Assembly (NCBI GenBank): GCA_963779515.1 | Contig: CAVZYN010000003.1 | Location: forward strand, 1 to 64,000 | DNA length: 64,000 nucleotides | Origin: CAVZYN01 sp963779515 | GTDB taxonomy: Bacteria > Pseudomonadota > Alphaproteobacteria > Rhizobiales > Hyphomicrobiaceae | Reading direction: 5' to 3' | Shown here: positions 15,997-25,242 of the stretch, one piece after another | How positions within the stretch are numbered: position 1 is the first letter of the stretch | Layout of the letters: every line of letters starts with the position of its first letter | Program-made: the position numbers and the translations under genes | The notes under the pieces: generated by a model | The model's input: only the letters and a program-made list of their open reading frames with translations | Database searches by the model: none | Told to the model about the DNA's origin: nothing

Positions 15997-16692
15997 ATGC
16001 GGGTTCTACTCATCGAAGATGATAGCGCAACGGCGCAAAGCATCGAACTGATGCTTCAATCGGAAGGCTTCAATGTCTACACCACCGACCTCGGTGAGGA
16101 AGGTGTGGATCTTGGCAAGCTCTACGATTACGATATTATCCTATTGGATCTCAATTTGCCGGATATGAGCGGCTACGAGGTTCTGAAAACGTTGCGCGTA
16201 TCCAAGGTTCAGACCCCGATCCTCATTTTATCCGGTCTTGCCGGCATCGAGGACAAGGTCCGTGGCCTTGGCTTTGGAGCCGATGACTATATGACGAAGC
16301 CATTCCACAAGGATGAGCTTGTCGCCCGCATCCAGGCGATCGTGCGCCGGTCGAAAGGCCACGCCCAGTCGATCATCGAAACGGGTGACCTCAAGGTCAA
16401 CCTCGACACCAAGACAGTCGAGGTCAATGCCCAGCGGGTGCATTTGACGGGCAAGGAATACCAGATGCTGGAGCTGCTCTCGCTCCGCAAGGGCACGACC
16501 CTCACCAAGGAGATGTTCCTCAACCATCTCTACGGCGGCATGGACGAGCCTGAACTCAAGATCATCGACGTGTTTATCTGCAAGCTCAGGAAGAAGCTGC
16601 AGAGCGCGACGGGTGGTCAGCACTACATCGAAACCGTCTGGGGCCGCGGCTACGTGCTGCGCGATCCGGGCGACGAGACCAAAGCCGCGTAA
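15997..16692 (+). CDS. ctrA: Cell-cycle response regulator CtrA
   Basis: A 231-residue OmpR-type response regulator, the master regulator of cell cycle and polarity in alphaproteobacteria. The receiver domain (1–~115) has the acidic pair Glu7–Asp8, phospho-acceptor Asp51 (LLDLNLPDMSGYEV) and YMTKPF. The winged-helix DNA-binding domain includes LTGKEYQMLELLSLRKGTTL and VWGRGYVLRDP. It ends in KAA; a C-terminal Ala-Ala is needed for ClpXP degradation of Caulobacter CtrA. It is upstream of a clear terminator and 1.8 kb from its inhibitor sciP. Confidence 0.98.
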   Translation: MRVLLIEDDSATAQSIELMLQSEGFNVYTTDLGEEGVDLGKLYDYDIILLDLNLPDMSGYEVLKTLRVSKVQTPILILSGLAGIEDKVRGLGFGADDYMTKPFHKDELVARIQAIVRRSKGHAQSIIETGDLKVNLDTKTVEVNAQRVHLTGKEYQMLELLSLRKGTTLTKEMFLNHLYGGMDEPELKIIDVFICKLRKKLQSATGGQHYIETVWGRGYVLRDPGDETKAA

Positions 16693-16723
16693 CGCGCGCT
16701 CGCGGAAATTCCCAACCTGCCTC

Positions 16724-16749
16724 CAACGCCGAGCACCCACTCGGCGTTG
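16724..16749 (+). terminator. Intrinsic terminator after ctrA
   Basis: A perfect 10-bp stem CAACGCCGAG / CTCGGCGTTG with loop CACCCA sits 32 bp after the stop, followed by TTGCTTTG. Confidence 0.85.
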
Positions 16750-16952
16750 TTGCTTTGTGGGCGTCGTCGGGCGGCACGCCATCTTGAGACGTAGCCTGAA
16801 GCAACCGGGCGAACTTAACCCCATCAAGGCGAAAATAACCGAATTTGGGCCTCGCGGCGTCTATCAATTTCCGCGACTCTCCCTACCTTCAATCCTGTGT
16901 GGATCTGGTCCGGAGCACCCCGGTTTGCTGGTGCCAACCACAGGAGGGATCG

Positions 16953-17450
16953 ATGTATCCCAGAATGAACGCCGTGTTGGGCTTTGCTGGCGCAGTCGCC
17001 GCCGTTGTCAGCCTCGTCGTGTTCACCGCCGATGTCGGCGCCCGCGTTGACAGTCCTTTCAGCAGCATGTCGGGTACGTGGAGTGGGTCGGGTCAAGTCT
17101 CCTTCGACGGTGGCCGCACCGAGCGCTTGAAATGCAAAGCCTATTACAATCCGCGCGGCGCCACCGATCTCGGCATGTCGTTGCGCTGCGCCGGGTCCGG
17201 CAACAACATCGACCTCCGCGCCAGTTTGTCGGCGAGCGGCAGCCGCGTCAGCGGCAGCTGGGAAGAACGCCAGTACAACGCGTCAGGCAATATCAATGGT
17301 CAGGCCTCGGCCAACAAGCTGAGCCTTGCCATCAGCGGCGCCATCTCCGGCTCCATGTCGGTGACGACCAGCGGATCCAGCCAATCGGTCTCGATCACGA
17401 CCCAAGGCGGCGGTCTCAAGGGCGTCAGCATGGGCCTCAGTCGCGACTAA
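16953..17450 (+). CDS. Secreted protein of unknown function, paralogue of 32844–33414
   Basis: A 165-residue exported protein. Start ATG 16953 follows AGGAGGGA; a longer open frame upstream lacks a ribosome site. The signal peptide runs to about VGARVDS. The mature part is beta-rich: MSGTWSGSGQVSFDGGRTER, then LKCKAYY, LGMSLRCAGSGNNIDL, VSGSWEERQYNASG. The same order of motifs (W-x-G-x-G, one Cys, RC, GSWEE) occurs in the protein at 32844–33414. Two conserved cysteines (LKC, LRC) could form a disulfide. Likely a periplasmic beta-barrel or sandwich. Confidence 0.8.
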   Translation: MYPRMNAVLGFAGAVAAVVSLVVFTADVGARVDSPFSSMSGTWSGSGQVSFDGGRTERLKCKAYYNPRGATDLGMSLRCAGSGNNIDLRASLSASGSRVSGSWEERQYNASGNINGQASANKLSLAISGAISGSMSVTTSGSSQSVSITTQGGGLKGVSMGLSRD

Positions 17451-17454
17451 CTTC

Positions 17455-18099
17455 CTATTCGTCCTGCAAAAATGGGTTCGATTGGCGTTCCTCGCCGATC
17501 GAACCCGGCGGCGTATGCCCGCAAATGAACGTCACATCGTCACCGAGCGGGAACAGCTTGGTTTTGATGGCGTTGATCAGCGCCGCGTGATCGCCGTAGG
17601 GGAAGTCCGTCCGCCCGATCGAGCCCTGAAAAATCACGTCGCCCACCAGCGCCAATCGATTCGCATCGTTGAAAAATACGACGGAACCGGGCGAATGCCC
17701 TGGGCAATGCAGGATCGCGAACGTCTGCCCTGCCGCCGTGACGGTATCGCCCTCGTCGAGCCAGCGATCCGGCGCCACCGCGCGAGCCCCTGTCATCCCG
17801 AACTGCAGACCCTGCGCCGGCAGCCCGTCGAGCAGGAACTTGTCCGCCTGATGCGGCCCTTCGATCGGCACGCCGCCGAGCTTCTCCTTCAGCTCCGCCG
17901 CCCCCGCCGCATGATCGATGTGGCCGTGCGTGATCAGGATCTTCTCGACTTTGACGCCGGTCTCTTTGATGGCCTCGAGGATGCGCGGCACATCGCCACC
18001 CGGATCGACGACGGCGCCGATCATCGTCGCGTCGTCCCACAGCAGCGTGCAGTTCTGCTGGAACGGCGTCACGGGCACGATGGCGGCTTTCAGCGGCAT
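17455..18099 (-). CDS. Metallo-beta-lactamase fold hydrolase (YcbL/glyoxalase II-like)
   Basis: A 214-residue MBL-fold protein. Metal-binding motifs: THGHIDHAAG (~58), CPGHSPGSVVFF (~131), GDVIFQGSIGRTDFPYGDH (~152) and CGHTPPGSIGEERQSNPFL near the end. The last two patterns define the YcbL/type II glyoxalase subgroup, which hydrolyses glutathione thioesters such as S-lactoylglutathione; the true substrate is not shown. Start at ATG 18099 has TGGAGAA upstream. Convergent with the preceding secreted protein. Confidence 0.92.
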   Translation of the reverse strand: MPLKAAIVPVTPFQQNCTLLWDDATMIGAVVDPGGDVPRILEAIKETGVKVEKILITHGHIDHAAGAAELKEKLGGVPIEGPHQADKFLLDGLPAQGLQFGMTGARAVAPDRWLDEGDTVTAAGQTFAILHCPGHSPGSVVFFNDANRLALVGDVIFQGSIGRTDFPYGDHAALINAIKTKLFPLGDDVTFICGHTPPGSIGEERQSNPFLQDE

Positions 18100-18213
18100 G
18101 ATTTTCTCCAGAAGCGAGTGGTGTGCGCCTCATATCCCAATGTGACGGCGCTTGACCCAACCCACAAGTAACTCTCATCTGCTGCGCAGACCAGCGAGCG
18201 GACTCGACCAACG

Positions 18214-19326
18214 ATGAAAATCACCGACATCACCATCACCCTCTTCGCCTGGGACGGTATCCCCGCCACGCAATATGGCCGCCACACCGGCACTTTCATC
18301 GGCAAAAGCGACCTCGGCCTGGTCACCGTCACGACGGATCAAGGCCTCGCCGGCCACGCCTTCCTCGGCTCCGCCAGCAAACCCGCGAGCAACGACGCAG
18401 CCCTCATCGTCAAAGCCATCAAACCCATGCTGATCGGCGCCGATCCGCTCGATCGCGAACGCCACTTCCAAAGCATGTGGGGCCGCCTGCGCATGAACAA
18501 CCAGTTGCGCGTCCTCGGCGCCGTCGATGTCGCGCTGTGGGATCTCGCCGGCAAAATCGCCAACATGCCGATCCACAAGCTGATGGGCAGCTTCCGCTCC
18601 AGCGTCCCCGCCTACGCGTCGTCCGCCGTGCTCCCCTCCATCGAGGCCTACGTCGCCGAAGCCCAGTCCTTCAAGGCGCGCGGCTGGGGCGCCTACAAAA
18701 TCCACCCGCCGGCTCAATGGGAGATCGACATCCGGGTCTGCGAGGCCGTCCGCAACGGCGTCGGCGACGACTACCGCCTGATGCTCGATTCGACCTGGTC
18801 CTACGACTACGTCGCGGCGCTGCGCGTCGGCCAGGCCATCGAACGCCTCGGTTATTATTGGTACGAGGATCCGCTCTGCGAAGACGACCTGACGAGCTAC
18901 GTCAAACTCCGCCAGAAACTCGCGATCCCGATCATGGCAACCGAGTATTCACCGGGCGGCCACACCGCCTACGCGCCGTGGCTGCTGTCGCAGGCGACCG
19001 ATTTCCTGCGCGGCGATGTCGCCGTCAAAGGCGGCCTCACCGCCTGCCTCAAGGCCGCCCACCTCGCCGAGTGCTTTCACATGAATTACGAGGTCCACCA
19101 CGGCGGCAATTCGCTCAACAACGTCGCCAATCTGCATCTCATCATGGCGATCCGGAACTGCGAATACTTCGAAGTCCTGCTCCCGGACGGCGCGCAGAAG
19201 TACGGCCTTGTCACAGACATCGAGGTTGACGCCCACGGCCTGGTCCACGCCATCGATGAGCCCGGCCTCGGCGCCGAGATCGATTTCGACCTCATCAAAC
19301 GCAAGCAAATCGCGATCCTCACCTGA
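18214..19326 (+). CDS. Mandelate racemase/muconate lactonizing enzyme family protein
   Basis: A 370-residue enolase-superfamily member. The C-terminal barrel carries the metal ligands Asp192 (LMLDSTW), Glu218 (YWYEDP) and Glu244 (MATEYSPGG). Candidate acid/base residues are Lys162 in YKIH and His295/His296 (VHHGGNS). This Lys/His arrangement resembles mandelate racemase and sugar-acid dehydratases. It probably abstracts the alpha proton of a carboxylate substrate. A Bug binding protein is convergent downstream. Confidence 0.9.
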   Translation: MKITDITITLFAWDGIPATQYGRHTGTFIGKSDLGLVTVTTDQGLAGHAFLGSASKPASNDAALIVKAIKPMLIGADPLDRERHFQSMWGRLRMNNQLRVLGAVDVALWDLAGKIANMPIHKLMGSFRSSVPAYASSAVLPSIEAYVAEAQSFKARGWGAYKIHPPAQWEIDIRVCEAVRNGVGDDYRLMLDSTWSYDYVAALRVGQAIERLGYYWYEDPLCEDDLTSYVKLRQKLAIPIMATEYSPGGHTAYAPWLLSQATDFLRGDVAVKGGLTACLKAAHLAECFHMNYEVHHGGNSLNNVANLHLIMAIRNCEYFEVLLPDGAQKYGLVTDIEVDAHGLVHAIDEPGLGAEIDFDLIKRKQIAILT

Positions 19327-19348
19327 TCGCGTTTTTTGCGCGCGCGCG

Positions 19349-20347
19349 CTATTGCGGCTCGATGCCAAGCTCGCGGGTGGTTTTCTGCCAAATGGCGAGT
19401 TGGTCCTTGAGGAACTGGGTGGCGGACTCGGGTGCGCCTATCCCTTTGGGGTCGAGTTCAAAACCGAGATTGGGCGCCATGGCGCGGACGCGCTCGTCGC
19501 GTACCGCATCAGCCAGTGCCTTGTTCATGGCCATGACAATGTCCGGCGGCGTGCCGGCGGGCGCCATCACCATGAACCAGCCCGACATGTCAAAACCGGG
19601 GATCGTTTCGGCGGCGGCCGGAATTTGCGGCAGCGAAGCGACGCGCTCGCCCGAGGCGCTGGCGATGCCGCGCAGCTTGCCGTCGCGCACCAACGCTTCG
19701 ACAACGGAGACGGAAAAGACGCCGACTTCGACGCGGCCAGCGAGCACGTCCTGCACGCCGGCATTGATATTCGGGTACGGGACCAGCACGAATTTGGTTC
19801 CGGCGCGTTTGTTGAGCGCCTGCGCGGTGAGCCCGGCAAGGTTGCGCGGACCATCGACGGCGAGCGACAGTTTGCCAGGCGCCTTCTGTTCCAAGGCGAT
19901 CAGCTCGGCGAGCGTTTTGGCGGCGACGTCCGGGTGCGCGACGATCAGCTGCTTGCTGCGGGTGACGAGGGCGACGGGCACGAAGTCCTTCACCGGATCA
20001 TAGGCGAGCGCCTTCATCAGGAATGGGTTGCCGACGAGAGCGGCGGAGGTCGCGAAGAAAAACGTGTAGCCGTCGGGCGCGGCGCGGGCCGCCGCCATAG
20101 CGCCGATGACGTTGCCGCCGCCCGGCTTGTTTTCGACGATGACGCCCTGCTTGAGAGTCGTTGACAGTTTGTCGGTGATCAGGCGGGCCATCACGTCGGG
20201 GCTGGCGCCGGCGGATTGGGAGACGATGAAGGTGATGTTTTTCTGCGGCCAGCCTTGCGCGGCGGCGGGGGCCGCGAGCGCGACGCACAACGAGACGAGG
20301 ACTGCGAGATAGCCGTAGACCCTGGCTGCGGCTGCATTGGATATCAT
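19349..20347 (-). CDS. Bug/TctC family periplasmic solute-binding protein (orphan)
   Basis: About 332 residues. Start ATG 20347 is preceded by GGGGAGAA; a frame open to 20386 is less likely. The Sec signal peptide ends at APAAAQ. The mature protein has NITFIVSQSAGASPDVMARL, the GVIVENKPGGGNVIGA loop and PYPNINAGVQDVLAGRVEVG, all Bug-family features. No TctA or TctB is nearby, so it relies on a permease elsewhere or acts as a sensor component. Neighbouring enzymes suggest an organic acid ligand. Confidence 0.92.
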   Translation of the reverse strand: MISNAAAARVYGYLAVLVSLCVALAAPAAAQGWPQKNITFIVSQSAGASPDVMARLITDKLSTTLKQGVIVENKPGGGNVIGAMAAARAAPDGYTFFFATSAALVGNPFLMKALAYDPVKDFVPVALVTRSKQLIVAHPDVAAKTLAELIALEQKAPGKLSLAVDGPRNLAGLTAQALNKRAGTKFVLVPYPNINAGVQDVLAGRVEVGVFSVSVVEALVRDGKLRGIASASGERVASLPQIPAAAETIPGFDMSGWFMVMAPAGTPPDIVMAMNKALADAVRDERVRAMAPNLGFELDPKGIGAPESATQFLKDQLAIWQKTTRELGIEPQ

Positions 20348-20600
20348 CGTCTTCTCCCCGATTGGTCTCTCGCCAAAACAACGCAATCTAGATCGATTTC
20401 CGATCCTGTGGAATCGGAATGCGCTCCAGGTTCTCTTGTTTGTCGCATTTTCTGCGACGAACCGGAGTCCACTTTGTCGGAAAATGCTCGAGCCAAAACT
20501 GGCCGTGACTCCAACTTTGATTTCCTGTCAGTTCTCTTGTACGCGGGGGAACCCGTTCGAGTTCGCGTGGTATTCGGCCTCGACAGCAATGGAACGTCCG

Positions 20601-21245
20601 ATGCGCACGTTTCGCCTGCACTACTTTCCCGAGTCCGGCAACAGCTACAAGTTGGCGCTGATGCTGACGTTGTGCGGCCAGACATTCGAGCCGGTGTGGA
20701 CCGACTTCGGCGGAGGCGTCACGCGCACGCCGGAATGGCGGCGCACCGTCAACGTCATGGGTGAGATCCCCGTGCTCGAGATCGACGGCGTCGTCCACAC
20801 CCAGACGGCGCCGATCCTCATGAGTTTGGCGCAGCATTTCGAGACGTTCGAGGGGCGTGACGACCAGGAGCGCGACGAGATCCTGCGCTGGCTGTTTTGG
20901 GACAACCACAAGCTCAGCGGCTACATGGCGACGTACCGCTACTGTCGCGCTTTCACGCCATCGCCCGATCCGGGGATGCTCGCCTTCTTCCGGCGCCGGC
21001 TCGACGACTTCCTCGGCATCCTCGAAGGACACGTGGCCGCGCAGCCGTTCGTCGCCGGCGATCGGCCGACCATCGCCGACATCTCGATGATCGCTTACCT
21101 CTCATTCCCAAAGGATGAAACCGGCTACGACCTAGCGGCCACTCATCCCGCGATCCACGCATGGCTCGGCCGCGTTGCAGCGATCCCGGGCTGGCGGGCG
21201 CCTTACGACCTGCTGCCAGGACCGAGGTTGCAGCGGTACGTGTGA
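20601..21245 (+). CDS. Glutathione S-transferase family protein
   Basis: About 214 residues. The thioredoxin-like half starts MRTFRLHYFPESGNSYKLAL and has the cis-proline strand MGEIPVLEIDG followed by HTQTAPIL. The C-terminal helical half contains VAGDRPTIADISMIAYLSF, the conserved N-capping and hydrophobic staple region. The catalytic Ser/Cys would be among the SGNS residues. The frame is open upstream to 20337; ATG 20601 (or 20589) gives the normal N-terminus. It faces an aromatic degradation pair and may act on its products. Confidence 0.9.
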   Translation: MRTFRLHYFPESGNSYKLALMLTLCGQTFEPVWTDFGGGVTRTPEWRRTVNVMGEIPVLEIDGVVHTQTAPILMSLAQHFETFEGRDDQERDEILRWLFWDNHKLSGYMATYRYCRAFTPSPDPGMLAFFRRRLDDFLGILEGHVAAQPFVAGDRPTIADISMIAYLSFPKDETGYDLAATHPAIHAWLGRVAAIPGWRAPYDLLPGPRLQRYV

Positions 21246-21331
21246 CGATGTTGTGGGGCACGCGAACTCGTCGCGCGATGACATGTGCCAAGCGGCGACG
21301 CCGGAAAGCTGACAGATCAAGAGCTGACTGA

Positions 21332-22906
21332 TCACGATAGGTCGTGTGCGAGGGCCATCACCAGTGCGGCCAGCGTGACGTCGTCGGTTGCGACGCCGTA
21401 GACGTAGTGATCTGGACGGACGATGGCGGCGCGGCAGGCGTGGCGATCGAACCAGGCGGCCATGATGCCGTCTTGTTCGGTGACGGTGTGACGATGATCC
21501 GCCTGTGCGCCAGACGCCGGGGCGATGGCGCAAACCGTTACGTCCAGAGTGGCGAGTACGCGGGCGATATCCGGCGCGATCACGCAGGTGCGGCGGCCGT
21601 CCAAGATCAGCCGCCACCCGGTGCCGATCACGGCGTCGAGGAGACGGCTGCCGCCCGGCGCGTCGACGCGGGGTTGCGGAAACAGGGTGCCGCCGGCGGG
21701 ATGCGCGCGCGAAAAAAGTCCGGTCGCAAGCGGCGGTACGATTTCTTGCCGGGTGATGGTGCGGGGCTGGCCGCCGCCCTCGGCGATGAGGCGCGCATCG
21801 CGGGCGGCTGCTGCGGCAGGGTCGCGTTCACAGATGAAGCGGCCGATGGCCTTGATGCGGGTGGTGAGTTCGCGCACATGAGCGGCGCGTTCCTCTGTGT
21901 AGGTGTCGAGAAGTGCGTCGCTCGACTGTCCCTTGAGGACGCGATCGAGTTTCCACACGAGATTGGCTGCGTCGCGCAAGCCTTGGCACATGCCTTGGCC
22001 GATGAACGGCGGCTGCTGGTGTGCGGCATCGCCGGCAAGGAATACGCGGCCGCGCCGCCACTCGCGCGCGACCAACGCATGGAAACGATAGCTCGCGGCG
22101 CGCCAGAGCGTGGCGTCGTCCGGTGAGAGCCAGCGGGCGAGGAGACGCCAGATCGCGGCAGGGTTCTCCATCGCGCGCGGATCCTCGCCCGGCAGCAACA
22201 TGATCTCCCAGCGGCGATGATTGGCGGGGCCGACGATATAGGACGTGGGGCGCGCGGGATCGCAATATTGCGCGGCGTTCGTTGGTAATTTTGCGATGGC
22301 GTGATCGTGCACCAGGATGTCGACCACCAGCCAAGGCTCGTCGAACGCGAGATCGTCGAGCGCGATGCCGAGGCGCTCACGAACGGGGCTCGATGCGCCA
22401 TCGCAGGCGATCAGATACTTGGCGGTGACGTGGCTGATTTGGCCACTGTCAGTGCGCAGGTGGGCGGTGACGCCGTGGGCTGTCTGCTCAACGTCGAGAA
22501 GCTCGGTGCCGAGGTCGATGGTGACGCTCGGATAGGACGCCGCGTGCGCGCGCATGGCGGCCTCGACCGGTGGCTGCGAGAACACCATCGTCGGCGTGTA
22601 GCCGAGCGGATAGGGCGGCGGCACCATGTCGATGCGGCGGATCAATTGCCCTTCGGTGCCGTAGTGCTCGGACGCGGGAAAGGGGGCGATGTGCGGCGCG
22701 ATTTTTTCGGCGAGGCCGATGTTGTCGAAGAGGCGCAGGATTTCGTGATCGATCGCGATGGCGCGCGGCTTGTCATAGACGTCGCGGTGGCGGTCGATCG
22801 CGAGCGTGCGGATGCCGCGCTGGCCAAGGAGGCTTGCGGCCAAGGCGCCGGTCGGGCCGAAGCCGGCGACGAGGACGTCGATCGTGGGGCCTTCGGATCC
22901 ACTCAC
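21332..22906 (-). CDS. FAD-dependent aromatic monooxygenase (MhpA-like)
   Basis: A 524-residue class A flavoprotein hydroxylase. FAD motifs: GFGPTG near the N-terminus, the ACDGASSPVRERLGI (DG) motif, and the FLAGDAAHQQPPFIGQGMCQ (GD) motif followed by GLRDAANLVWKLDRVL. This pattern and length fit 3-(3-hydroxyphenyl)propionate hydroxylase and related phenol hydroxylases, which add a second hydroxyl before ring cleavage. The start is GTG, overlapping the upstream dioxygenase stop by 4 bp (GTGA), so the two are coupled. Confidence 0.92.
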   Translation of the reverse strand: MSGSEGPTIDVLVAGFGPTGALAASLLGQRGIRTLAIDRHRDVYDKPRAIAIDHEILRLFDNIGLAEKIAPHIAPFPASEHYGTEGQLIRRIDMVPPPYPLGYTPTMVFSQPPVEAAMRAHAASYPSVTIDLGTELLDVEQTAHGVTAHLRTDSGQISHVTAKYLIACDGASSPVRERLGIALDDLAFDEPWLVVDILVHDHAIAKLPTNAAQYCDPARPTSYIVGPANHRRWEIMLLPGEDPRAMENPAAIWRLLARWLSPDDATLWRAASYRFHALVAREWRRGRVFLAGDAAHQQPPFIGQGMCQGLRDAANLVWKLDRVLKGQSSDALLDTYTEERAAHVRELTTRIKAIGRFICERDPAAAAARDARLIAEGGGQPRTITRQEIVPPLATGLFSRAHPAGGTLFPQPRVDAPGGSRLLDAVIGTGWRLILDGRRTCVIAPDIARVLATLDVTVCAIAPASGAQADHRHTVTEQDGIMAAWFDRHACRAAIVRPDHYVYGVATDDVTLAALVMALAHDLS

Positions 22907-23808
22907 GCTGGCCTCGCGGCCGCATGCGGAATGGCGAGCTGCGCGGTCTTGACGTGATCAGCCTTGGGCGGCGCGATGCCCCAATGATCGGTGCGGCCCG
23001 GCGGCCAGACCCAATCCTTCGGACCGCGCACGACATAGGCGTCGTCGACCTGCAAGACTTCGGCGGTGTATTCGATGACGACGCCCAGGGGATCGACGAA
23101 ATATGCGAACACGTTGTCGCCGGGACCGTGACGGCCGACGCCCCAGGCGATCGGGTGGCCGTGATCGATCATGCGCCCCGAGGCGCGCATGACGGACTCG
23201 AGGTCGGGCATCAGAAACGCGACGTGGTTGAGGCCGTTGACGGGCGCGTCCGCGAGGACGACGGCGTGGTGATCGCTGTTGCAGCGCACGAACGCCATCA
23301 GTTTGGTGCGATCGGAGAGCCTGAAACCAAGGACGGATTCGTAGAAGCTGCGCGCGGCCTCGACATCGGTGCTGTTGAGATTGACGTGGGCGAGGCGCAA
23401 GGGGCGGTTGGGGACTTCGCGCGCATCGGCATTTTGATGATCGCCGTGGACGATGCGGAGGACGCCGCCTTGCGGCTCGCGCATGACGAGCATGATGCCG
23501 CCGCCAGGTTCGGTCGTGGGCGCGGGGCCAGACAGGATGCTGCATCCGTGTGCGCGCGCGGCGGCGGCGATGTGATCGAGATCCGCCACGGTGTCGCTTC
23601 GGAAGGTCACGGAGCGGAGTTCAGAACGCGTGCCTGCGTGCAGCGCAAGCACGTGGTGATCTGCACCCGTCGCGCGCAGGTAGACCGCATCGGATGTGCG
23701 CTCGACGACGTCGAGGCCCCATACGGCGGTGTAAAAATCGACAGATCGCGCGAGGTCGGGCGTGCCGAGGTCGACGCTGCGGAGCGCAGTGACGGGGAAG
23801 TGGGGCAT
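22903..23808 (-). CDS. Extradiol ring-cleavage dioxygenase (VOC superfamily)
   Basis: A 301-residue two-domain type I extradiol dioxygenase resembling catechol 2,3- and 2,3-dihydroxybiphenyl 1,2-dioxygenases. The Fe(II) triad is probably His141 (LAHVNLN), His195 (GLNHVAF) and Glu246 (VVIEYTAE). Second-shell residues His227 and Tyr236 (VFAYFVDP) are also present. It would cleave the catechol made by the downstream-encoded hydroxylase. No hydrolase, tautomerase or regulator for the pathway is adjacent. Confidence 0.92.
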   Translation of the reverse strand: MPHFPVTALRSVDLGTPDLARSVDFYTAVWGLDVVERTSDAVYLRATGADHHVLALHAGTRSELRSVTFRSDTVADLDHIAAAARAHGCSILSGPAPTTEPGGGIMLVMREPQGGVLRIVHGDHQNADAREVPNRPLRLAHVNLNSTDVEAARSFYESVLGFRLSDRTKLMAFVRCNSDHHAVVLADAPVNGLNHVAFLMPDLESVMRASGRMIDHGHPIAWGVGRHGPGDNVFAYFVDPLGVVIEYTAEVLQVDDAYVVRGPKDWVWPPGRTDHWGIAPPKADHVKTAQLAIPHAAARPA

Positions 23809-23932
23809 TGTGGCTCGATCGGGATGTCAGGAACCAAGTTGTTATGCAGCAATAATGCGGTTGCTTGCCACTCCATCACCGGGTTTGCAATCCCGCTCGC
23901 GCCACCGCTCTTGTATATATACGGATGTTACT

Positions 23933-23970
23933 GTAGTTTATCAAAAATCATGCATACATTGATAAACTAC
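23933..23970. promoter_or_regulatory. Perfect 12-bp inverted repeat upstream of ATPase
   Basis: GTAGTTTATCAA (23933–23944) and TTGATAAACTAC (23959–23970) are exact reverse complements separated by 14 bases. They end 16 bp before the ATPase start codon, in sequence much richer in A/T than its surroundings. Likely an operator or a leader hairpin occluding initiation. Confidence 0.6.
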
Positions 23971-23986
23971 CATAAAGTTGCTTGAA

Positions 23987-25183
23987 ATGGACGCGGTCAG
24001 AAACCCGTTTGCCCCAGGTGCCGGCTATCCTCCGCCCGAACTCGCAGGGCGCCAGGAGATCCTCGATCGGGCTGAGACGACGTTGGCGCGCGCCCAAATG
24101 GGCCGCCATGCCAAGAGCTTCATGCTGATTGGACTGAGGGGCGTCGGCAAAACCGTTCTGCTCAATCGGATCCTACAAATGGCGGAGGCGCGCGGATTCA
24201 AGGCGCTTTTGATCGAGGCGCCGGAGGACAAGTCCTTACCGGAGTTATTGCTTCCGCCGCTCCGGCAGATTTTGCTGTCGCTCGATCGGCTGGGCGGCCT
24301 GAATGAAAAAGTGAAACGTGGCCTGCGGGTGCTCAAGAGCTTCGCCAAGTCAGTTAAGATCAAATATGGCGATCTGGAAGTGGGACTTGGTGTCGATCCA
24401 GAAATAGGCACGAGCGACAGTGGCGACCTCGAATCCGATCTTCCAGACCTCTTGGTTGCAATTGCCGAAGCTGCGCAAGCGCGCAAGACATCAGTCGCGC
24501 TTCTCATTGATGAACTTCAGTACATCAACGAGTTAGAACTCAGCGCCCTCATCATGGGAATACATAAGGTCTCGCAGCGCCAATTGCCTCTCCTCCTTAT
24601 CGGGGCGGGCCTGCCGCAACTTGTCGCGAATGCGGGTCGATCCAAGTCTTACGCAGAGCGGCTCTTCGATTTCCCGAATGTGGGTCCGCTCTCGCCAAAC
24701 GATGCCCGCGTCGCGATCATCGAGCCGATCGAACGTGAAGAAGAGCGCATCGCAAAATCGGCTGTGGACCAAATCGTCCAGGAAACCCAAGGTTATCCCT
24801 ATTTCATTCAGGCGTGGGGATCGCAGTGTTGGAGCGAGGCACCACGATCTCCAATCAGTGCAAAACACGTGACTGCGGCGAAACCGAAGATTTTCAACAA
24901 TCTGGACGACAGCTTTTTTAGAGTTCGGTTTGATCGTCTCACACCTGGTGAAAAGCGCTATTTGCGGGCCATGGCCGAAATGGGGCCCGGGCCGCATCGA
25001 TCAGGCGAAGTGGCAGATACCCTTGGTGTGAAAGTTCAGACCGTCGCGCCTGTCCGCAACGGACTCATCCGAAAAGGGATGATCTATAGTCCGGGTCATG
25101 GAGGTATTGCGTTCACAGTCCCTCTATTTGATGAGTTTTTGAAGCGGCAAATGCCGAAGTTCCAACCCACGTCAGCACTCTGA
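23987..25183 (+). CDS. P-loop ATPase, Orc1/Cdc6-like, function unknown
   Basis: A 398-residue AAA-type ATPase with Walker A GLRGVGKT (49–56), Walker B LLIDELQY (Asp175, Glu176), a sensor-like LLLIGAGLPQL segment and a C-terminal winged-helix-like region (SGEVADTLGVKVQTVAPVRNGLIRKGMI). Stand-alone ATPases of this type are widespread in bacteria, often in accessory DNA, and have no settled function. Base composition looks lower in GC than its neighbours and a perfect inverted repeat sits immediately upstream, which together suggest horizontal arrival. Confidence 0.85.
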   Translation: MDAVRNPFAPGAGYPPPELAGRQEILDRAETTLARAQMGRHAKSFMLIGLRGVGKTVLLNRILQMAEARGFKALLIEAPEDKSLPELLLPPLRQILLSLDRLGGLNEKVKRGLRVLKSFAKSVKIKYGDLEVGLGVDPEIGTSDSGDLESDLPDLLVAIAEAAQARKTSVALLIDELQYINELELSALIMGIHKVSQRQLPLLLIGAGLPQLVANAGRSKSYAERLFDFPNVGPLSPNDARVAIIEPIEREEERIAKSAVDQIVQETQGYPYFIQAWGSQCWSEAPRSPISAKHVTAAKPKIFNNLDDSFFRVRFDRLTPGEKRYLRAMAEMGPGPHRSGEVADTLGVKVQTVAPVRNGLIRKGMIYSPGHGGIAFTVPLFDEFLKRQMPKFQPTSAL

Positions 25184-25242
25184 TGCTGACCGGGCCTCCG
25201 CGCAGTGCCGGCGACGGTGCGAGGTCCATCGCTATCGCGTTA

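Noticed and set aside
22570..23985. 471-codon open frame on the plus strand
   Set aside because: Covers the dioxygenase and hydroxylase genes in antisense; very arginine-rich at the start.
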